NCBI GenBank assembly: GCA_963835535.1
Contig: CAWIFL010000004.1
Location: 124,001-188,000 of the forward strand
Reading direction: 5' to 3'
Length of the DNA stretch: 64,000 nucleotides
Source: Fen-1245 sp963835535
GTDB taxonomy: Bacteria; Gemmatimonadota; Gemmatimonadetes; Gemmatimonadales; JACORV01
In this document: positions 32,789 through 42,717 of the stretch, piece after piece
How the letters are laid out: the number at the start of each line of letters is the position of its first letter
Position numbering within the stretch: the stretch's first letter is position 1
Made by a program: the position numbers and the translations under genes
The notes under the pieces: generated by a model
The model's database searches: none
What the model was told of the DNA's origin: nothing
The model's input: only the letters and a program-made list of their open reading frames with translations

Positions 32789-35287
32789 ATGCGCGACCTG
32801 ACACGGCGGAACGTGGTGAAGGGCGGACTGGCTGCTTCGATGGCGGCGTGGGTGATGCCCTCGAGAGTGGATGCTGCGCCCGACGCGAACGACCCGGCCG
32901 CGGCGCCGTTCCTCGGGCCGGTCGCCGCCGTCACCCGCGAACGCCTGCTGCTCGATCTCAACTGGCGCTTCCACCTCGGCCACGCCGCCGACCCGGCGCA
33001 GGACTTCGGCTACGGAAGCGGCGAGGAGTTCGCGAAGACGGGTGAGTTCATGCGCACGCCATCGAAGCCGGACTTCGACGTCAGCGACTGGCGGCAGGTG
33101 GATCTGCCCCACGACTGGGTGGTCGAGCTGCCCTTCGAGAACGACCCCACGCTCTACAACCAGGGCTTCAAGCCGGTGGGCCGGAACCACCCGGCGACGA
33201 GCATCGGTTGGTACCGCCGGGTCTTCGAGATCCCGGCTGGCGATCACGGCCGCCGGCTGAGCCTGGAGTTCGACGGCGTGTTCCGTGACTGCCTGGTGGC
33301 GCTGAACGGCATCTATCTCGGCAGGAACCTCAGCGGCTACGCCCCGTTCCGCTTCGACATCAGCGACGTGGCGAACTACGGCGGCAGCAACGTACTGGTC
33401 GTGCGCGCGGACGCGACGGAGCACGAGGGCTGGTTCTACGAGGGCGCGGGGATCTACCGGCACGTCTGGCTGGTGAAGACGGACCCCGTGCATGTGGCGC
33501 CGGGAGGAACGTTCGTCAGCGCCGAGGTGCACGGCGGCGCGGCGACGGTCGTGGTCCGGACGCAGGTGGAGAACGAGAGCGACGCAGCACCCGTGTGCCG
33601 TATCGTCTCCACCCTCACCGATCCCGCGGGCAAGGTCGTGGCGCGGGCGGCGACGCCGCCTGCGAAGATCGCCGGCTGGAGCGGCCGGGAGTTCACGCAG
33701 CGCATCGCCGTGACGCACCCTGCGCTCTGGTCGCTCGAGCACCCGCAGCTCTACCGCCTCACCACGGCGATCGAGGCGAGCGGCGCCGAGGTGGACCGCG
33801 AGGACAGGCCGTTCGGGATCCGGACCGTCCGGTTCGACCCCGATCACGGCTGCTTCCTCAACGGCGAGCGCGTCGAGCTCAAGGGCACGTGCAACCACCA
33901 GGATCACGCCGGCGTCGGCTCCGCCCTGCCCGACCGGCTGCAGTACTTCCGCGTCGAGCGGCTGCAGGGGATGGGATGCAACGCCTACCGCACCTCGCAC
34001 AACCCGCCCACCGCCGAGCTGCTCGACGCCTGCGACCGCCTCGGCATGCTGGTGCTGGACGAGACGCGGATGATGTCGTCGAGCGAGGAGGCGCTCAGCC
34101 AGTTCGGCCGGCTGATCCGGCGCGACCGCAACCATCCCTGCGTCATCGCGTGGTCCATCGGGAACGAGGAGTGGCGCGTGCAGGGGGCGGAGCGCGGCGC
34201 CCTGATCGCCGCCGACATGAAGCGACTGGCCAGGCAGCTCGATCCCACCCGGCTCGTCACGGAGGCGATGAACGGCGACTGGGGGAAGGGGCTCTCGGAC
34301 GTGGTGGACATCCAGGGCTTCAACTACTTCCAGGGCGACATCGACGCGTACCACCGCGGCCACCCGCACCAGCCGTCGATGGCGACCGAGATCGCGAGCA
34401 CCGTCTCGACCCGCGGCATCTACGCGAACGACCCGGCACGCGGGTACGTCAGCGCCTACGACCTCAACTTCCCGCCGTGGGCGTCCACGGCCGAGCGCTG
34501 GTGGACGTACTTCGACGCACGCGCCTTCCTCGCGGGCGGCTTCGTCTGGACGGGGTTCGACTACCGCGGCGAGCCGACGCCGTACCAGTGGCCGTGCATC
34601 AGCTCACACTTCGGGATCCTGGACACCTGCGGATTCCCGAAGGACAACTACTACTACTATCAGGCGTGGTGGGGCGGCGCTCCGGTGCTGCACCTTTTCC
34701 CGCACTGGAACTGGGCGGGGAAGGAAGGCCAGGAGATCGAGGTCTGGTGCCACACGAACCTCGAGCGGGTCGAGCTGTTCCTCAATGGGCAGAGCCTGGG
34801 CGCGCAGGACGTGAAGCGCGATTCGCACCTGATGTGGAAGGTGCCGTACGCCGCCGGAACGCTGGAGGCACGGGGCTCCAAGGGCGGGCAGGTCGTGCTC
34901 ACGGCGAAGCGGGAGACGACCGGGGCGCCGGCGCGCATCCAGCTCGCCCCGGATCGTGCGCGCGTCGCGGCCGACGGCGAGGATGTTGCCGTGGTCGAAG
35001 TGCACGTCGTGGATGCGGCTGGCCGGCTGGTGCCGGTGGCGGACGACGCGATCGCGTTCCGCGTGTCGGGGAGCGGGAAGCTCATCGGCGTCGGCAACGG
35101 CGACCCGAGCAGCCACGAGCCGGACAAGGGCGACTCGCGCCGCGCCTTCAACGGGCTGTGCTTGGGCCTCGTGCAGGCGACCCGGACGGCCGGCGAGATC
35201 CAGATCGAGGCGACGGCGCCGGGGCTGGGAAGCGGGCTGCTGGCGATCACCTGCGAGGCCGCGACGCCGCGACCCGCCGTCGCGTGA
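32789..35287 (+). CDS. Tat-exported glycoside hydrolase family 2 (beta-galactosidase-like)
   Basis: The 832-residue protein starts with a twin-arginine signal (LTRRNVVKGGLAAS), so it is exported folded. It has the GH2 order: sugar-binding domain (LNWRFHLG, LPHDWVVELPF, GWYRRVFEIP), Ig-like domain, TIM barrel with RTSHNPPTAELLDACD, the acid/base Glu in SIGNEEW (near 34160), then a C-terminal Ig-like domain (RIQLAPDRARVAADGEDVA). The likely nucleophile lies near MATEIAS. It is probably a beta-galactosidase or related exo-hydrolase for plant or microbial polysaccharide. The ATG follows GGAG. No dockerin is present. Confidence 0.92.
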   Translation: MRDLTRRNVVKGGLAASMAAWVMPSRVDAAPDANDPAAAPFLGPVAAVTRERLLLDLNWRFHLGHAADPAQDFGYGSGEEFAKTGEFMRTPSKPDFDVSDWRQVDLPHDWVVELPFENDPTLYNQGFKPVGRNHPATSIGWYRRVFEIPAGDHGRRLSLEFDGVFRDCLVALNGIYLGRNLSGYAPFRFDISDVANYGGSNVLVVRADATEHEGWFYEGAGIYRHVWLVKTDPVHVAPGGTFVSAEVHGGAATVVVRTQVENESDAAPVCRIVSTLTDPAGKVVARAATPPAKIAGWSGREFTQRIAVTHPALWSLEHPQLYRLTTAIEASGAEVDREDRPFGIRTVRFDPDHGCFLNGERVELKGTCNHQDHAGVGSALPDRLQYFRVERLQGMGCNAYRTSHNPPTAELLDACDRLGMLVLDETRMMSSSEEALSQFGRLIRRDRNHPCVIAWSIGNEEWRVQGAERGALIAADMKRLARQLDPTRLVTEAMNGDWGKGLSDVVDIQGFNYFQGDIDAYHRGHPHQPSMATEIASTVSTRGIYANDPARGYVSAYDLNFPPWASTAERWWTYFDARAFLAGGFVWTGFDYRGEPTPYQWPCISSHFGILDTCGFPKDNYYYYQAWWGGAPVLHLFPHWNWAGKEGQEIEVWCHTNLERVELFLNGQSLGAQDVKRDSHLMWKVPYAAGTLEARGSKGGQVVLTAKRETTGAPARIQLAPDRARVAADGEDVAVVEVHVVDAAGRLVPVADDAIAFRVSGSGKLIGVGNGDPSSHEPDKGDSRRAFNGLCLGLVQATRTAGEIQIEATAPGLGSGLLAITCEAATPRPAVA

Positions 35288-35302
35288 CGCGGCGCGCCGG
35301 CG

Positions 35303-36874
35303 CTACGGCTGGCGCCAGCGCGCCCCGTCACGGGCGATGAACTCGTCCGCGATGGCAGGGCCCCACGAACCGGCGGCGTAGTTGGGGAAATGCTCCGGGG
35401 GATGCGCCTCCCATGCCTCGATGATCGGATCCACCACGGCCCACGAGGCCTCGACGCTGTCGCTTCGCGCGAACAGCGTCGCATCTCCCACCATGCAGTC
35501 CAGCAGCAGCGTCTCGTACGGCGAGTGGTCGGTCGAGCCGAACGCGTCGGCGTAGCTGAAGTCCATCTGCACCGATGTCATCCGCACGTCCACCCCGGGG
35601 ACCTTGATCTCGAAGCAGAGCGAGATCCCCTCGTCCGGCTGGACGCGGATCGCGAGCACGTTGGGCGCCAGCGTCTCCCCGTCCGTCTGCGGGAAGAGCA
35701 GGTGCGGCGGGCGCTTGAACTGGATCGCGATCTCCGTCGCGCGCCGCGCCATCCGTTTGCCCGAGCGGAGGAAGAAGGGCACGCCGTGCCAGCGCCAGTT
35801 GTCCACCATCAGGCGGACGGCGGCGTAGGTCGCCGTGGGTGACGCGGGGGCGACCTTGGGTTCCGCGCGGTACCCAGGGACGCTCAGGCCGCCGATGGCG
35901 CCGGGGCCGTACTGCCCGCGCACCGTGTACTCGTGGAGCGTCGCGTGGGCGATGGGACGGATGGCGCGCAGCACTTTCGCCTTCTCGTCCCGCACCGCGT
36001 CCGCCTGGAAGGCGACCGGCGGCTCCATCGCCGTGAGGGTGAGAAGCTGCAGCAGGTGGTTCTGGAACATGTCGCGCACCACGCCGGCCTGCTCGTAATA
36101 GCCGGCCCGGTGCTCGACGCCCACGGTCTCGGCCGCGGTGATCTGCACGTGGTCCACCTGCTGGCGGTTCCACACGGGCTCGAGGATCGAGTTGGCGAAG
36201 CGGAAGACGAGGAGGTTCTGCACCGTTTCCTTGCCCAGGTAGTGATCGATCCGGTAGACCTGGTGCTCGCCGAGGGCCTTGAGGACCACCTGGTTGAGGG
36301 CCCGAGCGCTCGCCAGGCTTCGGCCGAACGGCTTCTCGATGATCACCCGGACCCAGGGGCGGGCGGCGGGATCCTCCATCCGCGCGGCCAGGCCGCTGGC
36401 TGCCAGATGCTCGATGGCGACGGCATAGATGCTCGGCGGGAGCGCGAGGTGAAAGAGCCGGCCGCGCTCGATGGAGGCGCCGCGTTCGATCCGGGCCAAC
36501 CGCTCCTTGAGCGCGGCGTAGAGCGTGGGTTTTCCCAGGTCGCCCCGCACGTAAAACAGGCGCGCGGCGAACCGGTCCCACGATTCGTCGGGCACGTGCC
36601 CGATCTCCCTGGAATCGAGCACCGCCTGTCGCATCGCGACGCGGAACGACGCGTCATCCATGGGTTCGAGCCCGGCCCCGACCACGGCAAACTCCTCGTC
36701 CAGCAGGCCGTCGTGCATCAGGTGGTAGAGCGCGGGGAGGAGCTTGCGGCGCATCAGGTCGCCGCCCGCACCGAGGATGACCGCGGTGCAGGGGCCCGCT
36801 TTCTTGAGCGGCTCCTGGGGCATGCGGATCGCGCCCGACAGGCGCAGCGGAACGGCGAGCGAAGGCGTGGTCAT
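35303..36874 (-). CDS. zwf: Glucose-6-phosphate 1-dehydrogenase
   Basis: Zwf oxidises glucose 6-phosphate with NAD(P)+ to 6-phosphogluconolactone. The 523-residue protein has the N-terminal dinucleotide loop (ILGAGGDLMRRKLLPALY), the conserved EKPFGRSLASA and the catalytic RIDHYLGKE, with the C-terminal substrate domain. Its ATG (36872-36874) lies four bases after the glk stop. With glk and pgl it forms one minus-strand operon for the entry to the pentose phosphate pathway. Confidence 0.96.
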   Translation of the reverse strand: MTTPSLAVPLRLSGAIRMPQEPLKKAGPCTAVILGAGGDLMRRKLLPALYHLMHDGLLDEEFAVVGAGLEPMDDASFRVAMRQAVLDSREIGHVPDESWDRFAARLFYVRGDLGKPTLYAALKERLARIERGASIERGRLFHLALPPSIYAVAIEHLAASGLAARMEDPAARPWVRVIIEKPFGRSLASARALNQVVLKALGEHQVYRIDHYLGKETVQNLLVFRFANSILEPVWNRQQVDHVQITAAETVGVEHRAGYYEQAGVVRDMFQNHLLQLLTLTAMEPPVAFQADAVRDEKAKVLRAIRPIAHATLHEYTVRGQYGPGAIGGLSVPGYRAEPKVAPASPTATYAAVRLMVDNWRWHGVPFFLRSGKRMARRATEIAIQFKRPPHLLFPQTDGETLAPNVLAIRVQPDEGISLCFEIKVPGVDVRMTSVQMDFSYADAFGSTDHSPYETLLLDCMVGDATLFARSDSVEASWAVVDPIIEAWEAHPPEHFPNYAAGSWGPAIADEFIARDGARWRQP

Positions 36875-36878
36875 GCGG

Positions 36879-37853
36879 TCATTCCGCCGCGGCGCGCGCC
36901 GAGCCGAGGAGGCCGACGTCCGGGCTCACGATCACGTGCACGGGGATGCGCTCCATCAGGCCGGCGAGCCTCCCCTTGTTCCGGAACGCGCGGATGAACG
37001 CGCCGTCCTGGAGCTTGACGACGATGCGGGGTGCGATCCCGCCGGCCAGATAGACGCCGCCGGTGGCGAGCACGGTCAGCGCGAGATTGCCGGCCTGGGC
37101 GCCGTAGGCGGTGACGAAGATCTCGAGCGCCTTGATCGAGAGCGGATCGTCCCCCGCCAGCGCGTGCCTGGTGACGGCCGCGGCCGGATCCCCGCCGGCC
37201 ATTTCGCGCCGGACCTCCGGGCGCTCGGGCGCGAAGTTCCCGGAGGCGAGATAGCGATACAGCTGCGCGAGCCCCGGGCCGGAGAGCACGCGCTCCCACG
37301 ACACACGGCCCCACTCGTCCAGCAGCGAATTGCGCAGCCGCCACATCGCCTCGTCGTCCGCGGCGAAGTCGGCGTGGCCCCCCTCGGAGGGATGCACGCG
37401 GTAGCGCATCCCGTCCCACACCACGAAGCCTTCGCCGAGGCCCGTGCCGGCGCCGATGAGAGCGATCGTCCCGTGTTCGGTCGCCCTCCCTGCCTGCAGG
37501 GTGACGAGATCGCCCGGCCCCAGACAGCCGACGCCGTACGCCGCGGCGACGAAGTCGTTGATGATGGAGGTGCGGGGGATGCCGATGTCGCGGGCGAGCT
37601 CGCGCGCGCTCACCGTCCAAGGGAGGTTGGGCGTACGGCACTCGCCATCCACGACGGGACCGGCGATCCCGAAGCAGGCCCGCTCGACCCTCTCGCCGGC
37701 TCCGTCGAGGAAACGGCGCACGATCGGCGCGAGGCCCGGCGCCTCGCCGCTGGGGTAGCGCTGCTCCTTGGTGATGCGGGGTGCACCGTAGCCGATCTCG
37801 GCGATCGCGAGCCTCGCGTTGGTGCCGCCGACGTCGCCGGCGAGGACTTTCAC
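36879..37853 (-). CDS. glk: Glucokinase
   Basis: Glk phosphorylates glucose with ATP. The 324-residue protein has the hallmark LAGDVGGTNARLA phosphate loop, FGIAGPV, the catalytic INDF motif, IGAGTGLGEG and VYLAGGIAPRI, all of the non-ROK Glk family. No ROK zinc motif is seen. The GTG start (37851-37853) overlaps the pgl stop by four bases. It feeds glucose 6-phosphate directly to Zwf, encoded next. Confidence 0.95.
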   Translation of the reverse strand: MKVLAGDVGGTNARLAIAEIGYGAPRITKEQRYPSGEAPGLAPIVRRFLDGAGERVERACFGIAGPVVDGECRTPNLPWTVSARELARDIGIPRTSIINDFVAAAYGVGCLGPGDLVTLQAGRATEHGTIALIGAGTGLGEGFVVWDGMRYRVHPSEGGHADFAADDEAMWRLRNSLLDEWGRVSWERVLSGPGLAQLYRYLASGNFAPERPEVRREMAGGDPAAAVTRHALAGDDPLSIKALEIFVTAYGAQAGNLALTVLATGGVYLAGGIAPRIVVKLQDGAFIRAFRNKGRLAGLMERIPVHVIVSPDVGLLGSARAAAE

Positions 37854-38560
37854 GCGGCCGCGCCCGGCAGCTGCGCCGCCGCGTCCGCGTCCAGGAACCA
37901 GAAGCCTCCGAGGGCGAGCTGCGCCGGCAGCTCGCGCGGTCGGCCAGGACCGGCAAGCACCCGGGCGACGGTCGCCGCCTTGTCGGTGCCGGCGACAAGC
38001 ACGGCCACGCGGCGCGCTGCGGCGATCACCGGCGGTGTGATGGTGAGCCGCTCCCGCGGCGGCATCGGGGCGGTCGCGGGCACGACGCGGCGCCGGCGCT
38101 CGTCCAAGGCCGGCGAGCCGGGAAAGAGCGACGCCGTGTGCCCGTCGGAGCCCATCCCGAGGAGGAGCAGATCGAGGCGCTCCGGGAGGAGGCGTTCGTA
38201 GTCGCGCGCCGCCGCGTCCCGATCGCTCCGCTCGGCCTCCATGCGGTGGCACTGCGCCGGAGACACGCTCACGTGTTCGAGCAGCGCGGTCTTCACCATG
38301 CCGTAGTTGCTCCCGGGGTCCACGGGCGGCACCGCGCGCTCGTCCCCAAAGAAGATCGTGACGCGCCGCCAGGCGATGGCGGACGCCAGCGGGGGCCGGG
38401 CGAGGCGCTCGTAGACGGGGCGCGGCGTCGCTCCGCCGGACAGGGCCACCACGCAGGTCCCGCGTTCGCGGATGTCCGCCTCGATGGCGGCGGCGATCCA
38501 CTGCGCCGCGGCATCCGCGAGGGCCGCGCCGGCCTCGATCACCAGGCGTTCGGGGCTCAT
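37850..38560 (-). CDS. pgl: 6-phosphogluconolactonase
   Basis: Pgl (DevB type) hydrolyses the lactone made by Zwf. The 236-residue protein has VALSGGATPRPVYERL near the N-terminus, IFFGDERAVPP, and LLLLGMGSDGHTASLFPGSP, all conserved in the family. The ATG at 38558-38560 is used. It leads the pgl-glk-zwf operon, and the intergenic space upstream (about 170 bases) should hold the operon promoter, although I cannot name it. Confidence 0.95.
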   Translation of the reverse strand: MSPERLVIEAGAALADAAAQWIAAAIEADIRERGTCVVALSGGATPRPVYERLARPPLASAIAWRRVTIFFGDERAVPPVDPGSNYGMVKTALLEHVSVSPAQCHRMEAERSDRDAAARDYERLLPERLDLLLLGMGSDGHTASLFPGSPALDERRRRVVPATAPMPPRERLTITPPVIAAARRVAVLVAGTDKAATVARVLAGPGRPRELPAQLALGGFWFLDADAAAQLPGAAA

Positions 38561-38731
38561 CGCCCTCCCGGCGCCGTGGCGAAGGCCACGAGCAGCGATC
38601 CGTTGGAGAGGGGCAGGTCGCGCGGCATCGTATGGGTCCGGTGTGGCAGCAATATAACCGTGGCGGTGCAGCGGGTTCCGGCGCTGGCCGCTCAACATGG
38701 GCGGGCCGGCGGTCGTATGTTGCAGATTCGC

Positions 38732-39511
38732 ATGCGAACATCTCTGCTGCTGTCCGCCGCCCTGGTCCCGGCGCTGCTGGTGCCGCGCGCGGCACGGGCG
38801 CAGGACAACTACGAGATCCAGGTCTACGGCGCGAGCCTGGTGGATGCCGGCCACACCATGGTCGAGCTGCACAGCAACTTCACCGTGGACGGCCGGGCCG
38901 AGGAGGTGGACGGCCTCCTCCCCACGCTCCACGCGTTCCACGAGACGCTGGAAATCACCCACGGGTTCTCGCCCTGGCTCGAGGTCGGGTTCTACGTCTT
39001 CACCAGTGCGCGCAACGGGAACGGGTGGAATTGGGTCGGCGACCACATCCGGCCCCGGGTCGCCGTGCCGGAGAGCTGGCACTGGCCGGTCGGCGTGAGC
39101 CTGTCGACCGAGATCGGCTACCAGCGGCGGCTCTTCTCGACCGACACCTGGACGTGGGAGATCCGGCCCATCATCGACAAGCAGATGGGGCCCTGGTACT
39201 GGGCGCTGAACCCGGCGCTGGAGAAATCGATCACCGGCGAGAGCGCCGGTCGCGGATGGGAGTTCTCCCCGAACGTCGCGGTGAGCTACGACTTCACCGG
39301 GCGGGTCACCGGGGCGCTCGAGTACTATGGCGCACTCGGTCCCGTGACCGGGTTCGACCCCGGGCCCGAGCAGCAGCACCAGCTCTTCGCCGCCGCGGAT
39401 CTGAACGTTTCGCCGAAGTGGGAGATCAATCTCGGCGTGGGCCGCGGGATGACGGCGAGCACCGATCGCTGGATCGTCAAGACGATCTTCGGGTACCGCC
39501 TCGAGTTCTGA
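38732..39511 (+). CDS. Outer membrane protein, probable beta-barrel
   Basis: A 259-residue exported protein: signal peptide (LLLSAALVPALLVPRAARAQ), then alternating amphipathic strands rich in Trp, Tyr and Phe, ending in an aromatic residue (GYRLEF), as in outer-membrane barrels. YEIQVYGASLVDAGHTMVEL and SPWLEVGFYVFTSA are typical of uncharacterised barrels in this group. The ATG at 38732 is preferred; another ATG lies five codons upstream. Function unknown, perhaps passive transport. Confidence 0.78.
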   Translation: MRTSLLLSAALVPALLVPRAARAQDNYEIQVYGASLVDAGHTMVELHSNFTVDGRAEEVDGLLPTLHAFHETLEITHGFSPWLEVGFYVFTSARNGNGWNWVGDHIRPRVAVPESWHWPVGVSLSTEIGYQRRLFSTDTWTWEIRPIIDKQMGPWYWALNPALEKSITGESAGRGWEFSPNVAVSYDFTGRVTGALEYYGALGPVTGFDPGPEQQHQLFAAADLNVSPKWEINLGVGRGMTASTDRWIVKTIFGYRLEF

Positions 39512-39586
39512 GCCGGCCGATGCGCGCCCAAGGGCCGTGCCGGACTCGACGGTGGCCGGGGTGATGCGCCATCTTCCCATGCTACG

Positions 39587-40282
39587 ATGACCACCGACAC
39601 CGACCTTCTGAAGCGGGCGGCCGCCTCGCGCGCCGTCGAGTTCATCACCAGCGGCATGGTCGTGGGTCTCGGCACCGGCTCGACGATGCGGCCGCTGCTG
39701 GACGCGCTGGCCGGGCGTCTGCGCGAGGGGACGGTGCGCAACGTGGTCGCGGTGGCGACGTCGGAGGCCACGGCGCAGCGCTGCCGCACGCTCGGCATCC
39801 CGCTGGCGACGCTGGACGAGTACCCGGAGCCGGCGCTGGCGGTGGACGGCGCGGACGAGGTGGACCCGCGGCTCAATGCCATCAAGGGGCTGGGCGGCGC
39901 GATGCTGCGCGAGAAGGTGGTGGCGCTCGCGGCGAAGCGCTTCGTCCTGGTCGTCGACGAGTCGAAGCTGGTGCGGCGGCTCGGCACGCGCGCCCCGGTG
40001 CCGGTGGAGGTCGTGCCGTTCGGGTGGAGTGCGTTGATCCCGTTCTTCGAGAAGCTCGGAGCGGAGCCGGCGCTGCGGTGCGGGCCCGGCGGCGAGCCGT
40101 ACGTCACGGACAACGGGAACTACGTCGTGGATTGCCGCTTCGCGCGCGGGCTGGCCGATCCGGCGGCGGTCTCGCGGGCGCTGGCCCGGCGGACGGGCGT
40201 CGTGGAAGACGGGCTGTTTCTCCGGATCGCCCAGCTGGCGGTCGTCGCCGGCCGGCGCGGCGTGCGGCTGCTCCGGCGGTAG
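39587..40282 (+). CDS. rpiA: Ribose-5-phosphate isomerase A
   Basis: RpiA interconverts ribose 5-phosphate and ribulose 5-phosphate. The 231-residue protein has the family's GLGTGSTM loop, AVDGADEVD with the catalytic aspartates, IKGLGGAMLREK, and VVDESK. It belongs functionally with the zwf/glk/pgl cluster about 1 kb away on the other strand. The lytic transglycosylase gene starts three bases after its stop. Confidence 0.96.
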   Translation: MTTDTDLLKRAAASRAVEFITSGMVVGLGTGSTMRPLLDALAGRLREGTVRNVVAVATSEATAQRCRTLGIPLATLDEYPEPALAVDGADEVDPRLNAIKGLGGAMLREKVVALAAKRFVLVVDESKLVRRLGTRAPVPVEVVPFGWSALIPFFEKLGAEPALRCGPGGEPYVTDNGNYVVDCRFARGLADPAAVSRALARRTGVVEDGLFLRIAQLAVVAGRRGVRLLRR

Positions 40283-40284
40283 CC

Positions 40285-42600
40285 TTGTCGAGGCGCCGCG
40301 CGCGCGGCGGCAGGCGGGGCCTGGCGGCGTGCGGTGTGCTGGTCGCGCTGGCGCTCGGCGCGCCGGGAGCAGCGGCGGCGCAGGGCACCCCTCAGGCTCC
40401 GCCCGACGTCTGCGTCGCACCTCCGCTCGGGGATGCCCGGACCCTGGTAGCCGAAGGCCGTTACTGGCACGCGTCGCGCGTCGCGCCGCCTCTTCCCAAG
40501 TCCCCCCACCTGCTGGAAAGCGCCACGGCGCTGCTGCAGATCCACATCGCCGAGGGCCTCGGTCTCACGGCCTCCATCGACGAGATCCTCGCGCGGGTGC
40601 GGGGAGCGGACACCAACTCCGAGTTCCTGGCCATCGCGGCACGGCAGGACGAGCGCGCGGGGCGATGGGCGGCGGCGGCCGCCCGGTACCGGCGGCTCGC
40701 GGCGCGCGCCGACGCCGGCCCCGCCCTCGCGGCGACTGGCGCCGTCCGCCTGGCGCTGGTGTGGGAGCGCGGCGGCCTGCGGGATTCGGCGATCGCCGCG
40801 TGGCGCATGGCGGCGCAGGTCGTGCCTGAAGTCGCCGACTGGTTCGCGCTGCAGCGCTCGGCGCTCGAGGCAGACACCGCGCTGGCCTTCGCGTCCGCAC
40901 GCGACCCGCGTACGCCGGGGGCGGCGCAATGGGCGGACGATCTCGTGGCGCGCGCTCGGGAGCAGGCGGGCAATCTCGCCGGCGCTCTGGAGGTGTTCCT
41001 CCGGCGCGGCGAGCTGCTCGACGCGGCCCGCGTCGAGGCGTCCTTGGGACGGTGGATGCCGGCGCGGCGCCTCGCCGATTCCCTCCTGCTCACGGACGCG
41101 ACCCAGCCGGTCGCGTTGCTCGCGGCCAACCTCCTGGTGGAGCGGTTCGGTCGTCTGACCACGGCGGAGCTGGTGGGCGTCGCCCGCGCGTTCCGCGCGC
41201 GCGGGGATCGCGCCGCCGCCGAGCGGTACGCCCGGCGGGCGGTCGCCCTTCGCGACACCAGCCCGGCGTCGCGGATCGAGCTGGCGACGGTCCAGGCGGC
41301 CCGGCGTCAATTCCGGGCGGCGCTCCTGACGCTGGACAGCGCGGACGCGGAGCGGCGCCGGCGCAAGGAACCGCCGGCGGCCTCGGTCGCCCTGACGCGG
41401 GTGCTGGTGCTCGGGGCGGCCGACCGGTGGGAGGACGCCGACAGCCTGGCGATGCGGCTGGCGCGGGCCAATCCGGGCGACAGCGACGCCGCGGCGGCGC
41501 TGCTCTTCGTCGCCGGCCACGAGCGGACGCGCGGCTCTCCGGAGCGCGAGCGCGCACTCGATCTCGAGCTGCTCTTCCACTTCGCTGCGACGCCGCAGGC
41601 GCTGGTGGCCCGCTATCGGCTGGCGCTCGCCGACGTCGCGATGGGGCGGCTCGACTCGGCGCGCGCCGGCATGGTGGCGGTCCTGGCCGCCGACACGGCC
41701 CGCCAGCTGGGGCCGGCGCCGCGCTACTGGGCGGCGCGGTTGGGCTTCGAGCGCGGCGATTCGCTCGCCGCGGCGCGGCTCGCCGCACTCGCGGAAGACG
41801 CGCCGACGGGCTACTACGGCGTGCGCGCCAGGGAGCTGCTGGGCGATTCCCTGCATCTGGCCCCCGACACGGCGCCGCCGCCGCGCGCCGACGCCTTTCC
41901 GGCGACGCGTGCGCGGGAGCGCATCGAGCTGCTCGCCCGCGTAGGGCTCGTGACGGAAGCGCGCGCGGAAGCCGCGGGGTGGCTGAAGGACCCGCGTGCC
42001 CCGGTCTCCGTCCTGCTCGCGGCGGCCGGCGCGGCGGCCGAGGCGGGCTACGCTCTGGAGACCATCCGTTTGAGCGAAGCCGCGCGGAGGCGGTCGGGGC
42101 TGTCGCTCGCGGTGGCGCTCGACCTCTTCCCGCTTCCGTATCGGCCCGTGATCGTGGCCGAGGCGGCGGAGCAGTGCGTGGATCCGCTGTTGATGGCGGC
42201 GATCATCCGGCAGGAGTCCCGCTTCGACCCGGCAGCGCAGTCCCGCGCCGGGGCCCGCGGCCTGAGCCAGGTCCTGCCGCGCACCGGGGCCGAGATGACG
42301 CGCCTGCTGAGGCTCGGCCGGTGGAATCCGCGATTCCTCTTCGTGCCGGATTTCAACCTGCACCTCGGAGCGCGCTACGTGCGCGACCGCCTGGTCCGCG
42401 ACTCGCTGCCGGTGTATGCGCTCCTCGCGTCCTACGACGCCGGTCGTGCCGGGGTGATGCGCGAACGGCAGCGGCCGGAGTTCGGGGACCCGGACTTGTT
42501 CGTCGAGCGGCTGTCGGTGGCCGAAACGCGCGATTACGTTCGCAGCGTGTACGCGAACTATCAGTGGTATCGGCACGTCTACGGCGCGGGCGACCGGTGA
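40285..42600 (+). CDS. Periplasmic lytic transglycosylase with TPR-like N-terminal region
   Basis: The 771-residue exported protein has an N-terminal signal region (GVLVALALGAPGAAAAQ), a long Ala/Arg-rich helical, TPR-like superhelix over about residues 50-600, and a C-terminal SLT domain: IRQESRFDPAAQSRAGARGL with the catalytic Glu, SQVLP, and NLHLGARYVRDRL. This is the architecture of Slt70-type enzymes, which cleave peptidoglycan to 1,6-anhydromuropeptides. I use the TTG at 40285, since the GTG at 40336 would cut the signal's positive region. Confidence 0.88.
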   Translation: MSRRRARGGRRGLAACGVLVALALGAPGAAAAQGTPQAPPDVCVAPPLGDARTLVAEGRYWHASRVAPPLPKSPHLLESATALLQIHIAEGLGLTASIDEILARVRGADTNSEFLAIAARQDERAGRWAAAAARYRRLAARADAGPALAATGAVRLALVWERGGLRDSAIAAWRMAAQVVPEVADWFALQRSALEADTALAFASARDPRTPGAAQWADDLVARAREQAGNLAGALEVFLRRGELLDAARVEASLGRWMPARRLADSLLLTDATQPVALLAANLLVERFGRLTTAELVGVARAFRARGDRAAAERYARRAVALRDTSPASRIELATVQAARRQFRAALLTLDSADAERRRRKEPPAASVALTRVLVLGAADRWEDADSLAMRLARANPGDSDAAAALLFVAGHERTRGSPERERALDLELLFHFAATPQALVARYRLALADVAMGRLDSARAGMVAVLAADTARQLGPAPRYWAARLGFERGDSLAAARLAALAEDAPTGYYGVRARELLGDSLHLAPDTAPPPRADAFPATRARERIELLARVGLVTEARAEAAGWLKDPRAPVSVLLAAAGAAAEAGYALETIRLSEAARRRSGLSLAVALDLFPLPYRPVIVAEAAEQCVDPLLMAAIIRQESRFDPAAQSRAGARGLSQVLPRTGAEMTRLLRLGRWNPRFLFVPDFNLHLGARYVRDRLVRDSLPVYALLASYDAGRAGVMRERQRPEFGDPDLFVERLSVAETRDYVRSVYANYQWYRHVYGAGDR

Positions 42601-42707
42601 GACGGCGTCTTCTTCCGGCGCTGGCCGCCCTGGCGGCCGCCCCGACTCCCGGCCCCGGTCCTGTCCGTAGTGCCGCGGAGTTGGTGGCCGCCGCACGCGA
42701 CCGTTAG
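42597..42707 (+). CDS. Possible short ORF, signal-peptide-like
   Basis: A 36-codon frame starts with GTG overlapping the transglycosylase stop (GTGA) and ends at TAG 42705-42707. It reads like a signal peptide (LLPALAALAAAPTPG) followed by SAAELVAAARDR, as in the first residues of some exported proteins. It may be a remnant of a lost gene or a chance frame in GC-rich DNA. Confidence 0.3.
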   Translation: MRRRLLPALAALAAAPTPGPGPVRSAAELVAAARDR

Positions 42708-42717
42708 AATTGGCGCC

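Noticed and set aside
32789..35287. The GH2 enzyme as a partner of the cohesin/dockerin-like system
   Set aside because: It has a Tat signal and no dockerin-like loop, and lies 12 kb away in another transcription unit.
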